This document shows positions 9,601 to 17,770 of a stretch of 64,000 nucleotides of DNA, piece by piece. Position 1 is the first letter of the stretch. Every line of letters starts with the position of its first letter. A program made the translations under genes and the position numbers. The notes under the pieces were generated by a model. That model saw nothing but the letters and a program-made list of their open reading frames with translations, did not search any database and was not told the DNA's origin. The DNA comes from Ypsolopha sequella (Eukaryota; Arthropoda; Insecta; Lepidoptera; Ypsolophidae): contig OW204005.1 of assembly GCA_934047225.1 (NCBI GenBank), forward strand, positions 20,344,396 through 20,408,395, read 5' to 3'.

Positions 9601-12600
9601 ATGCTGCAGGTTCCTTGCCCTTCCTTTGATTAGGTTCGAGAGCCATAAATTTTCTCTCAATGAAAGCCATGAAATCGTCAAACACAGGTAAATCTCTCGG
9701 CGACGAGCGAGATATTTGAAAATCGGTGTAAGTGTCTGCATCCAGCTTCTTTGATACCAGATGCACCAGAATAGGATCCCATGTGGATGTGTCTATTCCC
9801 AGGTTATGAATGGCAAAAATACACTCCATTGTTGTGTCGTATAACTTCTTGAGTTCATATGACGTTTGCTTTTGAATGACTGGTTGGTTCAGAAAAACTT
9901 CAATATGATTAGTAAATAGAACCAAGGGATTGTTGAATCGATTTGTTAAAAGATTCCATGCCGTGTCATAGTTTTCTGCTGTAATGTTCAAGTGCTGTAT
10001 GAGACGTTCGGCTTCTCCCTTAACTTTACTCTTGAGATGCTGCATCTTCTGAGTCTTGGTCAAGTACTTGCTCTTGTGAATACCTTCGTTGAACAGGTCA
10101 TAGAACGTGGGCCACTGAGTGTACTTTCCAAAAAAGTCAGGAATATCAATTTGCGGAGTCGCAATGCGAAGATGATCGGAGGAAGATAGTTTCCTGTTAA
10201 GCTTCTTCTTAATTTCCAGGTACCGACGCTCTATAGATTCAAAATCGTGTTCGTAATCCTCATTGCTACCTTGCAAGATGTTATCTATGCGCAAATGAAG
10301 GTGGTCAATGCTATTCCACAAACGTTGTAGGTTTTTCAACTCATCTTCTATCTCCCACTTCTCCTCCATGCGGCTGTCGTTGACCCTGTTTATGAGGCGC
10401 TCGAAGGCTCTGAAGTTTGTGCCTTGTTGACTGATTAGCTGTCCTACTTCATCTGTATCCGTGAAGATCGGTAGATGAAATTGTACCGTTGACTTTGGCT
10501 CAATCGGTTTATTGTATGACGAAATCATAATTTTCGTTTTTTCATAATAACTTTTCAACTCCTCATAGATGTTGCGGGAAAAGTAGTCGCAGGTTTTGTC
10601 TTCGTAAGATTGCAGTTTAGTGTTATTGAGGTCAAATTCTCTCCACAGAAGATCCAGTGTGTCCACCCGCTTGATGAGGTATTCGGTGGTTTTTCTTGCC
10701 GCACTGTCCTTCTTGAAATTGGTGTTGACGCTCTCAATCTCTCGAAGAATTTCACCTTGACGATTGAATAATACATCTGCCATTATGATTGAGTGAATGT
10801 CTTGAGCTTGCCGCGAAGATGATGTTTTGATTGATGTATGCTGGATTGAAGTCCGGCTGAAGTAACGTAGCTTGCTTTGATTGAATGTTCAGGTAGGCTA
10901 GCTGAATGCTGCGGCTACCTGACGAATGCTTGAGTGAAGCCCGACTGACTGTACGTGGCTTGCTTTGATTGAATGTTCAGGTAGGCTAGCTGAATGCTGC
11001 GGCTACCTGACGAATGCTTGAGTGAAGCCCGACTGACTGTACGTGGCTTGCTTTAATAGAATGTTCAGGTAGGCTAGCTGAATGCTGCGGCTACCTGATG
11101 AATGCTTGAGTGAATGATGCTATGGACTGTAGATGTCTATAGATGCTGGTGAACCACCTCTCGAACGCAGATCACTGTCACTCGCGATGGTCCGTACGAC
11201 AGAGCGCTACCGCAGCCCTTTCGTGTGATTCAAGCACCTTCTCAATTAACTGGGGAGACCCGCTTGTGGGAGGCCAGCTAACCGATTGCTAACACACTAA
11301 GAGCAAACAGCAAACACCAAGTCGTAGTAGTTTCGAAGGACCATAATGTAGGGATTTCTCTCTACAGTTTTATAGATGATTGAATGAAGAGCGGCGTATT
11401 TATGAAGAAAACAACCGCTAATGTGGAGTGCGTATATTTCACTGATTGTACGATGATTGTTTTGCAAAATAAGTAAACTATAAAATGCTTACGCTAAAGT
11501 ATTACAAAATAATAATCTTTGGACAGTTGACTGTACAATACCTAATAAAATACTGTTCACTTGAAACAAGTAAATGACACGTTTTAATTTTCTTATCTCT
11601 CTAACATCCAAAGACATCGTATGAAGTACAAGCTTGCTAATGTTATTTACCTTAAGTACCTTGTTGAAGACTTCGATAAGAAAATCGTTATAAATCTATG
11701 CACAGCACAATTCCTTCTTGCACTAGGCATAACGAAAAGTTTAAAAAGGGAAACTATTTTTTTTTGAAACGCGGTGCAACAAATTTAAAATTCGAATGAT
11801 AACTTTCAACATTTTTAAAATCGATAAAACTATTCGTTCGAATTTCAAATTTAGTTTTGTTTTGCTTTCATTCCGTGCTGTCATTGTGTAATAAATGGCG
11901 TATCAAGAACAATTTTATTTATTAGAAGCTTGTTTTCACTTTTTTTTATTTCAAAGACCACATATTTATAAGGCAAATTTTATCCTGAACGATTTTCCTA
12001 CCAATTCGTATAATAAAATAGCGAGGGTTTATTTTTTAGTTTTTAACCGACTTCAAAAAGGAGGCGGTTCTCAATTCGACTGTATGTTTTTTTTTTTTAT
12101 TTTTTTTTTGGGCGTTGTTACTCCATAACTCTGTCAATTCTGAACCGATTTGAACAATTCTTTTTTTGTTTGAATGAGTGTACTTCCAGCTACGTCCCAT
12201 TCTGGGTTTGGTCATGATCTGATGAAGGTCTTCAGAGATAGGCAGTGGAACTCCTCAGAAAATGACAGCATACCTCTCGAAATTGAGGTAATCGCTTTGT
12301 ACCTGGGTGCTGATTACAAGGTATTACTTGAAAATCGACATTCTTCCACCTGACCTTCGTTCCTGGCTTCATCACCATATTATAACAAAGAAGCGCCGCA
12401 ATGATCTTGTCTGCAAAATCCCTTTCTTTAAAACAGCATTGGCTAATCGCCATTATCCAAGCTTGAGTGGCCGCCTATACAACAAATTAAACAGAGAAAT
12501 TAATATTTACCCTCTTCCTCTGCGACAGTGTAAAATTGCCATCAAAGACTGGATTCAACATTTAACATTTAAGGAAACCGAAGATTTGCTCGACCCTCTA

Positions 12601-15600
12601 ATCTTCCAAATTATAAAATAAATATAGCGAGGTATATTATACTATTAGTTTTATTATATACAAACACATTTTCACACACACAACGCATTCATCCTCACAC
12701 TTCACACACATACCATTCACACATTACTCACCCTCATACTCAAATTCATACCTTTTTCTTCTATTTGTTATTCTACATAGTTTGCCTAATTAATTAATTC
12801 ACCTTCTTTTTTGAAAAATTAAAACCTAATGGTAATACTAACCCACTAATACTTCACTAATATGATATTATAAGATTTCTATGTACCTACTAACCACATT
12901 CCTGTTTGTATTTTTTTGTAAATAATTATTACGCTAACACTTTGATCTGTATAATTTTTAATATAAGAGGAGAAACTGGTTCCTGAATCTCAGTATTAAC
13001 TTTTTGGGAGCCAGTTGCTTTAAAACAATTGTGACTTTGTGTATGAAAATAAATACTTTTTATGTTTATGTTTATGTTTTATTCACCATAGAACTCCTCA
13101 ACGGATCAGAGCACATAACTCGAGATTGCGGCAATCACTGCGTTAGGGTGCTAATTCAAGGGAATTACTTGCAGATTATCAGAATACCCACCTGACCTTC
13201 GATCCTGGCTTCATCACCATAGAACTCCTCAACGGATGACAGCACATAAATTTGGATTGCGGCAATCAGTTTGTGTTAGGGTGCTCATTGCAGGGCATTG
13301 CTTGAAAATTGCCAGTGTACCCAAGCTGACCTTCGATCTTGGCTTCATCACCGTGGAACTCTTCAACGAATGACAGCACATAACTCGAGATTGCGGTAAT
13401 CATGTTGTGTTAGGGTACTGATAGCAGGAAGCTACTCAAACATAGCTACTTATACTCACTTGAACTTTGTTTCATATTAACACCACGTTTGCAAGAATTA
13501 CCCACACTTCACAATTTAACCCAGCAACACTAAAAAATGTGAAATAAAATAAACTTTTAACAAAAAAATAGCAACCGACTTCAATAGTAACAGCAGTCAT
13601 TCACTAAAAAGTTAATAATAATTCTATAAAGACTGATGGTACCGAAGCAACACTTTTGCTGACTTCTTTCTTCCTGACACAATATGTTATCTAGAAGTCG
13701 GCGTATTTCCTACGATATAGTAACATAAAAACCAATATAAGAACGCCGACTTCTAGATAACATATTGTTTCAGGAAGAAAGAAGTCGGCAAAAGTGTTGC
13801 TTCGGTACCATCAGTCTTTATAGAATTATTATTAACTTTTTAGTGAATGACTGCTGTTACTATTGAAGTCGGTTGCTATTTTTTTGTTAAAAGTTTATTA
13901 TTTGGTTCGATTCCCGGGTGAGACAAGCGAATTTTAGAAGATCTTCGAATGCAGTTTTGTTTCTTTTAAAAAATAAAGGAATGTTTCTTTTCAGCAAAAT
14001 GAGCTAACTAAAGGATTTAAGGTAGTTCCCCTCCAGGGCCCTTAAATTTTTTCCACCCTGTATATATCGGCAAATACTTTCTCAGGAGAAAAGAGTTGAG
14101 ATATTCCAGGATAAGAACTGCAGTCAGCACGGCTTCCCTTTACTTAAACAGGCAGGACACATGTTTGCGATATCTGGAACTATGATGGCATTTTTTCTCC
14201 TGTCCACATTGCATGAATGTATGAATGAAATGCACTGATCCCAGTGTGGCTTGATCAGACTCGATAAACTTTTTAACCCAAGGATTAACACTAGCCCCTG
14301 AAGCCCCATGTTTTATGGGACTACAGGAACCATTGCATATCCAAGAGTAGACCGGGGGGCGCTGTAATGGTAGGGAAGACCGTGCCCTCAGAATGTGGAT
14401 AGGATAGTAGAGAGTACCGGATATGCATCCTAGAGATCGGCTTAGGTTTGTGGAGAGACAGGTAATGTTTATCAATGGGTGAGCATCTTTCTGAAGAAGT
14501 CGAATCGGCAAGTATTGTGAGGCTGCAGGCCCAGCTCCTATGACGTAGGTCCTGTGAGGCCGTAGGCCGAGCTTAGTTCAAGCGGTGTCGCGAGGATGGC
14601 CTCCATGGGGATGGGTAGTGGATCTTTTGAGATGGATGTAACGCGATGCTGAGGGTTGTTTTTTTGTAGATTTTTCTTATTGGGGCACGACTCTTATTAG
14701 ATTTATTAGACTTGCAGGTGGTTGCAAGTATGTGGGTGTCTGCCTCAATTATATGTTGCAAGTATGTGGTTGTCTACCTCAATTCTATGCTGCAGGTATG
14801 TGGGTGTCTGCTTCAATTCTATGTTGCAAGTATGTGGGTGTCTGCCTCAATTCTATGTTGCAAATATGTGGGTGTCTGCTTCAATTCTATATTGCAAGTA
14901 TGTGGGTGTCTGCCTCAATTTTATGTTGCAAGTATGTGGGTGTCTGCTTCAATTCTATGTTGCAAGTATGTGGGTGTCTGCCTCAATTCTATGTTGCAAG
15001 TATGTGGGTGTCTGCTTCAATTCTATGTTGCAAGTATGTAGGTGTCTGCTTCAATTCTATAATGCAAGTATGTGGGTGTCTGCCTCAATTCTATGTTGCA
15101 ATTATGTGGGTGTCTGCCTCAATTCTATACCGCAAGTATGTGGGTGTCTGCCTCAATCCTATTTTGCAAGTACGCGGGTGTCTGCTTCAATTCTATGTTG
15201 CAAGTATGCGAGTGTCTGCCTCAAATCTATGCTACAAGTATGTGGGTGTCTGTCTTAATTCTATGCTGTAAGTATGTGGGTGTCTGCCTCAATTCTATGT
15301 AGCAAGTATGTGGGTGTCTGCCTCAATTCTATACTGCAAGTATGTGGGTGTCTGCCTCAATTCTATGTTGCAAGTATGTGGGTGTCTGCCTCATTTATAT
15401 GTTACTGCCAAGCCGTGTTACATGTTTACGTCTTCATCAGAGGCCTCGCTGTCCGTTTCTGGTTTGTTGTAATGGGAACCTTTTTGCCTTTTGGTTACGG
15501 AACCCTAAAATCAGGGCGTGTGCAAGTTTAGCTCGACCACCGAGGATTCCGTACACGTAATATAACTCAATTGATATTTATATCGTATTATTTGTTTCAG

Positions 15601-17508
15601 AAATTTGAGGCAATATCTGTATACACCGCCAGTTATGCGTACTTGGCTGTGATCTTGAAATTCGTAATTATGCTCATAATTCTTTGCACAAAATGCGAAA
15701 TACTTGACTCTGTGTTCCGAAGGGCTAAAACGCTTTGCGTGAACGCTCTGAAAAGCGAACAGGATGGTAGGTATAATTATTTTAATTCATTAATGCATTG
15801 AGAAGTCGGATTTTTCTGTTTTTCCACTGTTCACCTTTCTTATTCAAGCTTATTGCGATCGATAAATCGTCAAGTACCAACTTTACAGAAATATCGAATT
15901 GTCCAACAAATGGGACCAGCGGGGCTACCACGTAATTCTGATTTTCATCAACATCAACTTGAGATTGAAATTTGACGTGCGTGCGTGGCGGGCGTCGTCG
16001 CACGTTGATGTTGATGAAAATCAGAATTACGTGGTAGACCCGCAGCTCTTAAAACAGGAAAAAAAAAATCAAACGATTTTATTAAAACTCGCGTGAGCTG
16101 ACATACTAAATAATTTTTACAAATAATAAATAATAATAATCAAATGTTTCTTAGAAAATTAACATTCACTCGACCAAATTTTATTTATAAGCTGTTTTTC
16201 TTTTTTGTTAATACTTGGTATTTTTTTTATATTAAATAAGTACTGTCTCTAGCTTTCATATCCAAACCCACTCACTCGTGTGTAAAGAGTACCATACTTT
16301 GTTGTTTTGTTAAAACTTCGCACTCCAATCCAAGATTATATTTGTCTACACCTGGACAGAGGGCCATCCTCACGCAATGTTGTGGTTTTCTAACAAAACA
16401 TATTTCTCGCGTTTAACACACACGCATTGCCGCAGCGACGAACTGTGCAACGGGTTACGGCGATGGATGTGTGTTAATTTTTTCATCTGTCAAAATGACA
16501 TACAGAGCCACAAACGTATCTGTTCCGCTGGCGAAGACAGTCACGCGGTGAATATAGAAGCCATTTTAGTTTGGTCCATCGGAACAGATAAGTTTGGCAA
16601 CGGAAATTATTTGCGATGCTCGACGCTTGCATTGATGCTTGTCAAAGTCATGGGAAATGGTCGTTTATAACTCTTTGCAACTCGTTGCACAGTTCATCGC
16701 TGCGGCGATGCGTGCGTGTTAAAGCGCTACGGAAAAGAAATAGACACTTTTAGAACTTGGATATCTACTTCAGTAAATAATGTAATATTTTTATAAAATT
16801 GTATGGTTTTTTTGTAATCTTTTTCTAGGGATCTGTTAAACAGAAACGCGATTGGAGAAATTCGGCTCGATACAAATATTTATTTATTGAAATGAGGTTT
16901 TTTTCGACACCAATTCTCCTGGTTTGACAATTTGGAATAACAAATGGACTGCAATTATATTTTATTAGATGGGTTTTAACAGTATCTAGGACCTGTGGGT
17001 CTACCGCGTAACTCTCATTTTCATCAACATCAACTTGAGATTGAAATTTGATGTGCGTGCGACGACGCCCGCCTAACATGCCATAGGTACTCTTTTGCAC
17101 GCGTTGAATTTCGCATGCATTTGCTTGAAGTTGATACAAATGAGAATTACGCGGTAGAGCCCCTGGTTAAACGAAATTTTGATAGCAACTTTAGTACATT
17201 TTACATAAATAAAAAACCGACTTTTTGCTACTTTTCCACGAATCCGTCCCTCTCGCACTGTGGGTTTTTTCGCATATGGGATAACAGGGACGCTAAAACT
17301 TTTACATATCGCCTTAAACGCTACAAATGTTACAGTGGAGTTGCGCAGAATGTGCAAGAATGTGCTGCGCGTGAGTGACGCCAGGTACAGCAAGCTGAGC
17401 GCGTGTGGCGTGTTCACAGTTGACGCGTCACTGCCGCTGCGGCTGGGAGCGCTGGTTGCTACTTACACTGTGGTGATATTGCAGTTTGTGCCCCATTTGT
17501 ACCTGTAA
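3536..17508 (+). CDS. Gustatory receptor gene, 3' part (exons 3536-3604, 15601-15766, 17336-17508)
   Basis: Insect gustatory receptors are inverted seven-pass membrane channels of taste neurons. Joining the three exons gives about 136 codons in one frame with matching phases: first junction phase 0, second phase 1. The product ends with the cysteine-containing region preceding TM7 and TYTVVILQF, the TY-x5-QF signature of the family. The upstream part covers membrane segments that fit TM5 (exon 1) and TM6 with the following loop (exon 2). Roughly 250-300 N-terminal codons are missing and should lie left of the window, because bases 1-3481 are a retroelement. The intron 3605-15600 holds several nested transposons. 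No in-frame stop is seen in the joined exons, so the gene may be intact. Confidence 0.7.
4107..4297 (-). repeat. 3' LTR of the BEL/Pao-env provirus
   Basis: The 191-bp sequence starts TGTAGGG and ends CTGTACA on the + strand and matches 11347-11537 without a difference that I can see. It is preceded by the target duplication ATACC. The adjacent bases 4298-4320 show no clear polypurine tract on the - strand. Confidence 0.95.
4376..10783 (-). CDS. Gag-protease-RT-RNase H-(truncated integrase)-env polyprotein
   Basis: One 2135-codon frame without stops. By residue: DUF1759-like gag about 190-400; CCHC knuckles 430-496; DUF1758 protease with DQGS near 561; reverse transcriptase about 820-1000 with YMDD at 959; RNase H about 1115-1270 (FCDAS, PRLELLG, TDSM, NAADCATRG). 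The integrase begins normally but jumps at about residue 1435 from RLTEL to the C-terminal DUF5641-like tail, so the zinc-binding part and the D,D-35-E core are missing. The env-like part follows in frame: a hydrophobic signal near 1528-1545, a furin-type RYKR at 1645-1648 followed by a G-rich fusion-peptide-like segment ending LFGVLD, a cysteine-rich ectodomain, a membrane anchor at 2069-2091 and a short basic tail. This resembles errantivirus and baculovirus F-type fusion proteins. Gag-pol and env in one frame without a stop is unusual. Confidence 0.92.
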   Translation of the reverse strand: MADVLFNRQGEILREIESVNTNFKKDSAARKTTEYLIKRVDTLDLLWREFDLNNTKLQSYEDKTCDYFSRNIYEELKSYYEKTKIMISSYNKPIEPKSTVQFHLPIFTDTDEVGQLISQQGTNFRAFERLINRVNDSRMEEKWEIEDELKNLQRLWNSIDHLHLRIDNILQGSNEDYEHDFESIERRYLEIKKKLNRKLSSSDHLRIATPQIDIPDFFGKYTQWPTFYDLFNEGIHKSKYLTKTQKMQHLKSKVKGEAERLIQHLNITAENYDTAWNLLTNRFNNPLVLFTNHIEVFLNQPVIQKQTSYELKKLYDTTMECIFAIHNLGIDTSTWDPILVHLVSKKLDADTYTDFQISRSSPRDLPVFDDFMAFIERKFMALEPNQRKGKEPAASVKQPDQQQSWYKGSNINLRKSVTKSYQAIATSHKHKCLLCGLDHKLFQCKRFLNQPADTIIKTIEKLHICQNCLHKHNDTICPSKKKCQICNGNHNTIIHDAAVSVSANPKPPSVPTATASSSNSQSRQYNVNYVANEDEEILLTTLSLNIKASDGTFINFRALLDQGSQISLVSENAAQLLGLRRQHYQASISGIGTSSKQSKGKVTLECQSIYGDYEFTTEALVVSRVLNNLPSTTLRRTSWEHLQHTRLADPQYHVSKPIDILLDASVYSEIIMSGLVKGAHQSPIAQQTKLGWILSGQVQTFACNVVIKNLDDIKKYWEVEEINQSSGPLTVNEQYCEDHFQANTQRLENGRYEVAIPMKPGFEEQLGHSKPRAVAQFIQQEKRMSKSSLLSERYKKFMDEYEQLGHMRPADSQSTGAACYLPHHAVLNLDSTTTALRIKLNASSRTSSGLSLKNLMESGPNLQQDLQSLILKWRQFKYVITADIEKMFRQIHVREADQHLQSIVWRVSPHDLLREYHLTTITYGTKAAPFLAMRTLQQIGRDNAATFKLAASALENSFYMDDLLAGSNSINQAKKLQHELSIVLKKAGMNLRKWSSNEPKLIKDLPSELLNAPFEFRDSESRKTLGLQWNASSDTFTFSNNIDCNTDKTQYTKRQLLSDVAKIYDPLGWYQPLTIKAKILFQKTWSLNISWDDELPESFSKEWLQIRDDLKNIPTFSIPRYLGCMDHSFQIHGFCDASEKSYACAIYIVTLNHNGESTSKLVAAKSKVAPHNKEVSLPRLELLGAVLLSQLMKKFLETVSAELFQVYAWTDSMVVLGWLHGNTSRWKQFVANRVNQIKEVIPSSAWHHVKSGDNAADCATRGMSAANLLEHNLWWEGPKWLLTFNHNNIQLKTFPDPTLEVKRASVNSALLQSQDSFITDLLNKNSSITRSAKITAWILRFIARLRNTQVLTHNSALNVAEIQSAYNLIIKNVQECDFYDEIKQLKKNGNVINGRKLSSHTQRVLQVGGRLVYTSISYAAKHRVILTSTSRLTELVIIKEDNVPPDKWAMGRVDEIHPRKDGHVRVVTLKTQNVSKHPINRLIMLPINNNVIEQTVDTSQPAEPTSTLSSTKNKSKGRQKVRGNALRGLFTTALIFMSLLSPSIQQTSASYKVSPLNGSQTFYFDKISDLQHIRDEWKLVVYHNMTSFWQGVEDISLYITHLKKVCRTMYKHKNNQYEGVLLQLEHQLNEIIHYNNILKFQNKQRYKRGLINGVGNVASFLFGVLDDRFADQYKKDIEKIALNENHLQNLIRNQTLIVESEYNILRRHEGIINTQFHFMTQSLKNVSMEVNESRLDSQNGLFITSSTLSANIILSNLRSIQQSLIAAITDVTHGRVDIHLLSPEQLETQVQTITHHLQGDLIIPNMENIRDLYKILRVYARIIDNYLIMEIKIPLVTNEVYELDKIISLPYKKELHTYRLTTAYPYLAFNLRKDIALLLSQNDMQRCIHSSQKNILCPIDTPIYDMRTRQSICDLKLVNMDQNKETTCTSELLSCTDRWVKLQNKQNDWLYTCCEECTVRILCPADTEIQSLSGNGIVSLGQGCTLKGNTFTIFSHKNFFDHINTEVEKMEIPQMSILNSILKTNVLDNATPPVFQEDHSISWNRLRAQIEELKQQSSQSLTIHDVHLYIVSYSVGGLFILAVLIVGIICIRRRLRKTSAVQNIPVPQPRTLHRTADNITSPEVQLVNFGVPKTI
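6476..6481 (-). other. In-frame deletion junction inside the integrase region
   Basis: Residue 1435 (end of RLTEL, the last conserved part before the zinc-binding region of Pao integrases) is followed directly by VIIKEDNVPP, which normally starts the DUF5641-like C-terminal tail after the catalytic core. Hundreds of codons normally lie between these two motifs. The frame is kept exactly. Confidence 0.8.
10871..11116 (-). repeat. 88-bp tandem repeats in the provirus leader
   Basis: Two complete units (10871-10958, 10959-11046) are identical, and a third (11047 onward) diverges after about 70 bp; a degenerate partial unit precedes them. Each unit holds AGGTAG...CTACCT, inverted halves separated by 18 bp that could form a hairpin in the RNA. 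Confidence 0.9.
11331..11343 (-). other. Putative tRNA primer-binding site
   Basis: Three bases inside the 5' LTR the - strand reads TGGTCCTTCGAAA. A TGG start at this place, complementary to the CCA end of a tRNA, is expected for a primer-binding site. I cannot say which tRNA primes. Confidence 0.55.
11347..11537 (-). repeat. 5' LTR of the BEL/Pao-env provirus
   Basis: Second copy of the 191-bp LTR, identical by eye to 4107-4297 and followed by the target duplication ATACC at 11538-11542. For BEL/Pao elements it is short. In the transcribed (-) direction it is the promoter LTR. Confidence 0.95.
12379..13082 (+). mobile_element. LINE 3' end (CR1/Jockey-like), 5'-truncated, with 7-bp target duplication
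   Basis: A 704-bp insertion is flanked by TCACCAT at 12372-12378 and 13083-13089. Bases 12379-12621 encode the last 80 or so codons of a LINE reverse transcriptase protein (PSLSGRLYNKLN region) ending in TAA. A CA-rich 3' UTR and a (TTTATG)n tail follow. The host repeat reads through when the insertion is removed. Confidence 0.8.
13549..13898. repeat. Near-perfect hairpin, 155-bp arms, 40-bp loop
   Basis: The left arm 13549-13703 is the inverse complement of 13744-13898 with only two or three mismatches. It forms the right end of the ACCGACTTC element. Both arms contain GAAGTCGGC-type motifs related to the element ends. Confidence 0.95.
14061..14710. other. Intronic stretch without recognised gene
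   Basis: Between the FB1 end and the 34-bp minisatellite lies about 650 bp of moderately GC-rich sequence with short open frames on the - strand. I recognise no protein in it. It may be an old LINE remnant. Confidence 0.4.
14711..15408 (+). repeat. 34-bp minisatellite, about 20 copies
   Basis: The unit TGCAAGTATGTGGGTGTCTG followed by CCTCAATTCTATGT repeats about 20 times with few differences. CCTCAATT alternates with CTTCAATT in neighbouring units, which suggests a 68-bp higher-order unit in the middle. As 34 leaves a remainder of 1 with three, and the unit holds no stop in any frame, all three + frames are open. These are not genes. Confidence 0.95.
15601..15766 (+). CDS. Gustatory receptor internal exon (TM6 and intracellular loop)
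   Basis: The acceptor TATTTGTTTCAG ends at 15600 and the donor is GTAGGT at 15767. The 166 bases encode a hydrophobic helix (AVILKFVIMLIIL) and a charged segment with TKCEILDSVFRRAKTL, like the loop before TM7 in this family. It starts in phase 0 and leaves one base, which joins TG of the exon at 17336. Confidence 0.7.
15917..16044. mobile_element. MITE family Y, copy 1 (palindromic)
   Basis: GGGCTACCACGTAATTCTGA and its inverse complement bound a 128-bp hairpin. Related ends recur at 16996-17162 and 19646-19808. It lies in the last intron of the receptor gene. Confidence 0.7.
16408..16728. mobile_element. Palindromic MITE of about 320 bp
   Basis: Bases 16408-16455 (GCGTTTAACACACACGCATT...) and 16680-16728 are inverted copies with a few mismatches. 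The interior has no long frame. Its right end overlaps the TTAA that starts family X copy 1. Confidence 0.55.
16719..17317 (-). mobile_element. Repeat family X, copy 1, with nested MITE Y
   Basis: It begins and ends at TTAA, with inner ends AAAGCGCTACGG and CATATCGCC. The body matches the copy at 62970-63400 in reverse orientation, except for MITE Y inserted at about 16996. It ends 18 bp before the last exon of the receptor. Confidence 0.7.
16996..17162. mobile_element. MITE family Y, copy 2, nested in X copy 1
   Basis: Ends TGGGTCTACCGCGTAA and TTACGCGGTAGAGCC are inverted. The empty site in X at about 63120-63130 shows that X is continuous when this segment is removed. Confidence 0.75.
17336..17508 (+). 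CDS. Gustatory receptor last exon (TM7, TY-x5-QF signature)
   Basis: The acceptor AATGTTACAG ends at 17335. After TG the frame reads to TAA at 17506-17508. It encodes an amphipathic loop, a conserved ACGVF-x-VDASLPL segment and TYTVVILQF, the C-terminal signature of insect gustatory receptors, followed by only five residues (VPHLY..). The length and the position of the stop fit the family's usual C-terminus. Confidence 0.8.
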
Positions 17509-17549
17509 TGGTACTATTGGACAAATACCTATGAAATAACGTTTATATA

Positions 17550-17770
17550 TTACCGACCAAACCCGATTTTAGGACAAACTATACTTTGGCCTGGGCTAAA
17601 GTAGTTCTGGGATGTCATAAAATTAACCATGAAAGTAATGTATGGCGGTCGATCCAGTGGTGCGACTCGCCATACCTAACCTTCTTACTAACCTCACCTA
17701 CCGGCTCTCTTCTACGCTGAGGAGTTTCCGATCCGATTTAATTTGTCCTAAAATCGGGTTTGGCGGGTAA
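17550..17770. mobile_element. MITE with AAACCCGATTTTAGGACAAA termini
   Basis: A 221-bp element whose ends TTACCGACCAAACCCGATTT and its near inverse complement at 17741-17770 form terminal inverted repeats of about 30 bp. No open frame is inside. Confidence 0.75.

Larger units (their letters stand above)
10784..11346 (-). promoter_or_regulatory. 5' leader of the provirus
   Basis: The 563 bp between the 5' LTR and the polyprotein start codon contain the primer-binding-like site and three 88-bp direct repeats. It has no long open frame. Such a leader normally carries the packaging signal; which part does this here is not visible. Confidence 0.6.
4107..11537 (-). mobile_element. BEL/Pao endogenous retrovirus-like element with env and deleted integrase core
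   Basis: The element is 7431 bp and reads on the - strand. Its two 191-bp LTRs appear identical base for base, and it is flanked by a 5-bp duplication ATACC at 4102-4106 and 11538-11542, as expected for BEL/Pao. It holds a primer-binding-site-like sequence, a repeat-rich leader and a single 2135-codon gag-pol-env frame. It inserted into the FB1 MITE; the MITE sequence continues on both sides and matches copy B. Identical LTRs and an unbroken frame point to a very recent insertion. Because the integrase core is missing, integration was probably supplied in trans. Confidence 0.93.
12048..13898. mobile_element. Repeat element with ACCGACTTC ends, inserted in FB1 copy A
   Basis: The segment starts AACCGACTTCAAAAAGG and ends TTGAAGTCGGTT followed by a T/A-rich tail, so its ends are inverted. 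FB1 sequence resumes on both sides. Inside are about four diverged units of roughly 134 bp (marker TTCATCACCATAGAACTCC), a LINE fragment that split one unit, and a terminal hairpin. The ACCGACTTCAAAAAGGAGG start is a frequent motif in moth and butterfly genomes; I do not assign it to a named superfamily. Confidence 0.65.
3785..14060. mobile_element. Long inverted-repeat MITE (family FB1), copy A, split by two insertions
   Basis: The left end (CAGAGTGGAAAAAAT at 3785) and right end (ATTTTTTCCACCCTG to 14060) are inverted copies, each next to TA. The arms share about 300 bp, including the motif GTCTCACCCGGGAATCGAAC. A second copy at 59666-60658 is uninterrupted and shows the full 993-bp structure. 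Copy A is split by the provirus at 4107-11537 and by another repeat at 12048-13898. TA flanks suggest a Tc1/mariner-type MITE. Removing both insertions leaves an element of about 1 kb, like copy B. Confidence 0.85.

Noticed and set aside
14711..15408. Regular short repeats that could suggest a CRISPR array
   Set aside because: Units follow each other directly, with no unique spacers, and the genome is eukaryotic.
14712..15560. Overlapping + strand frames of 70-179 codons encoding cysteine-rich repeats
   Set aside because: They are translations of the 34-bp minisatellite in three frames and lie in an intron.
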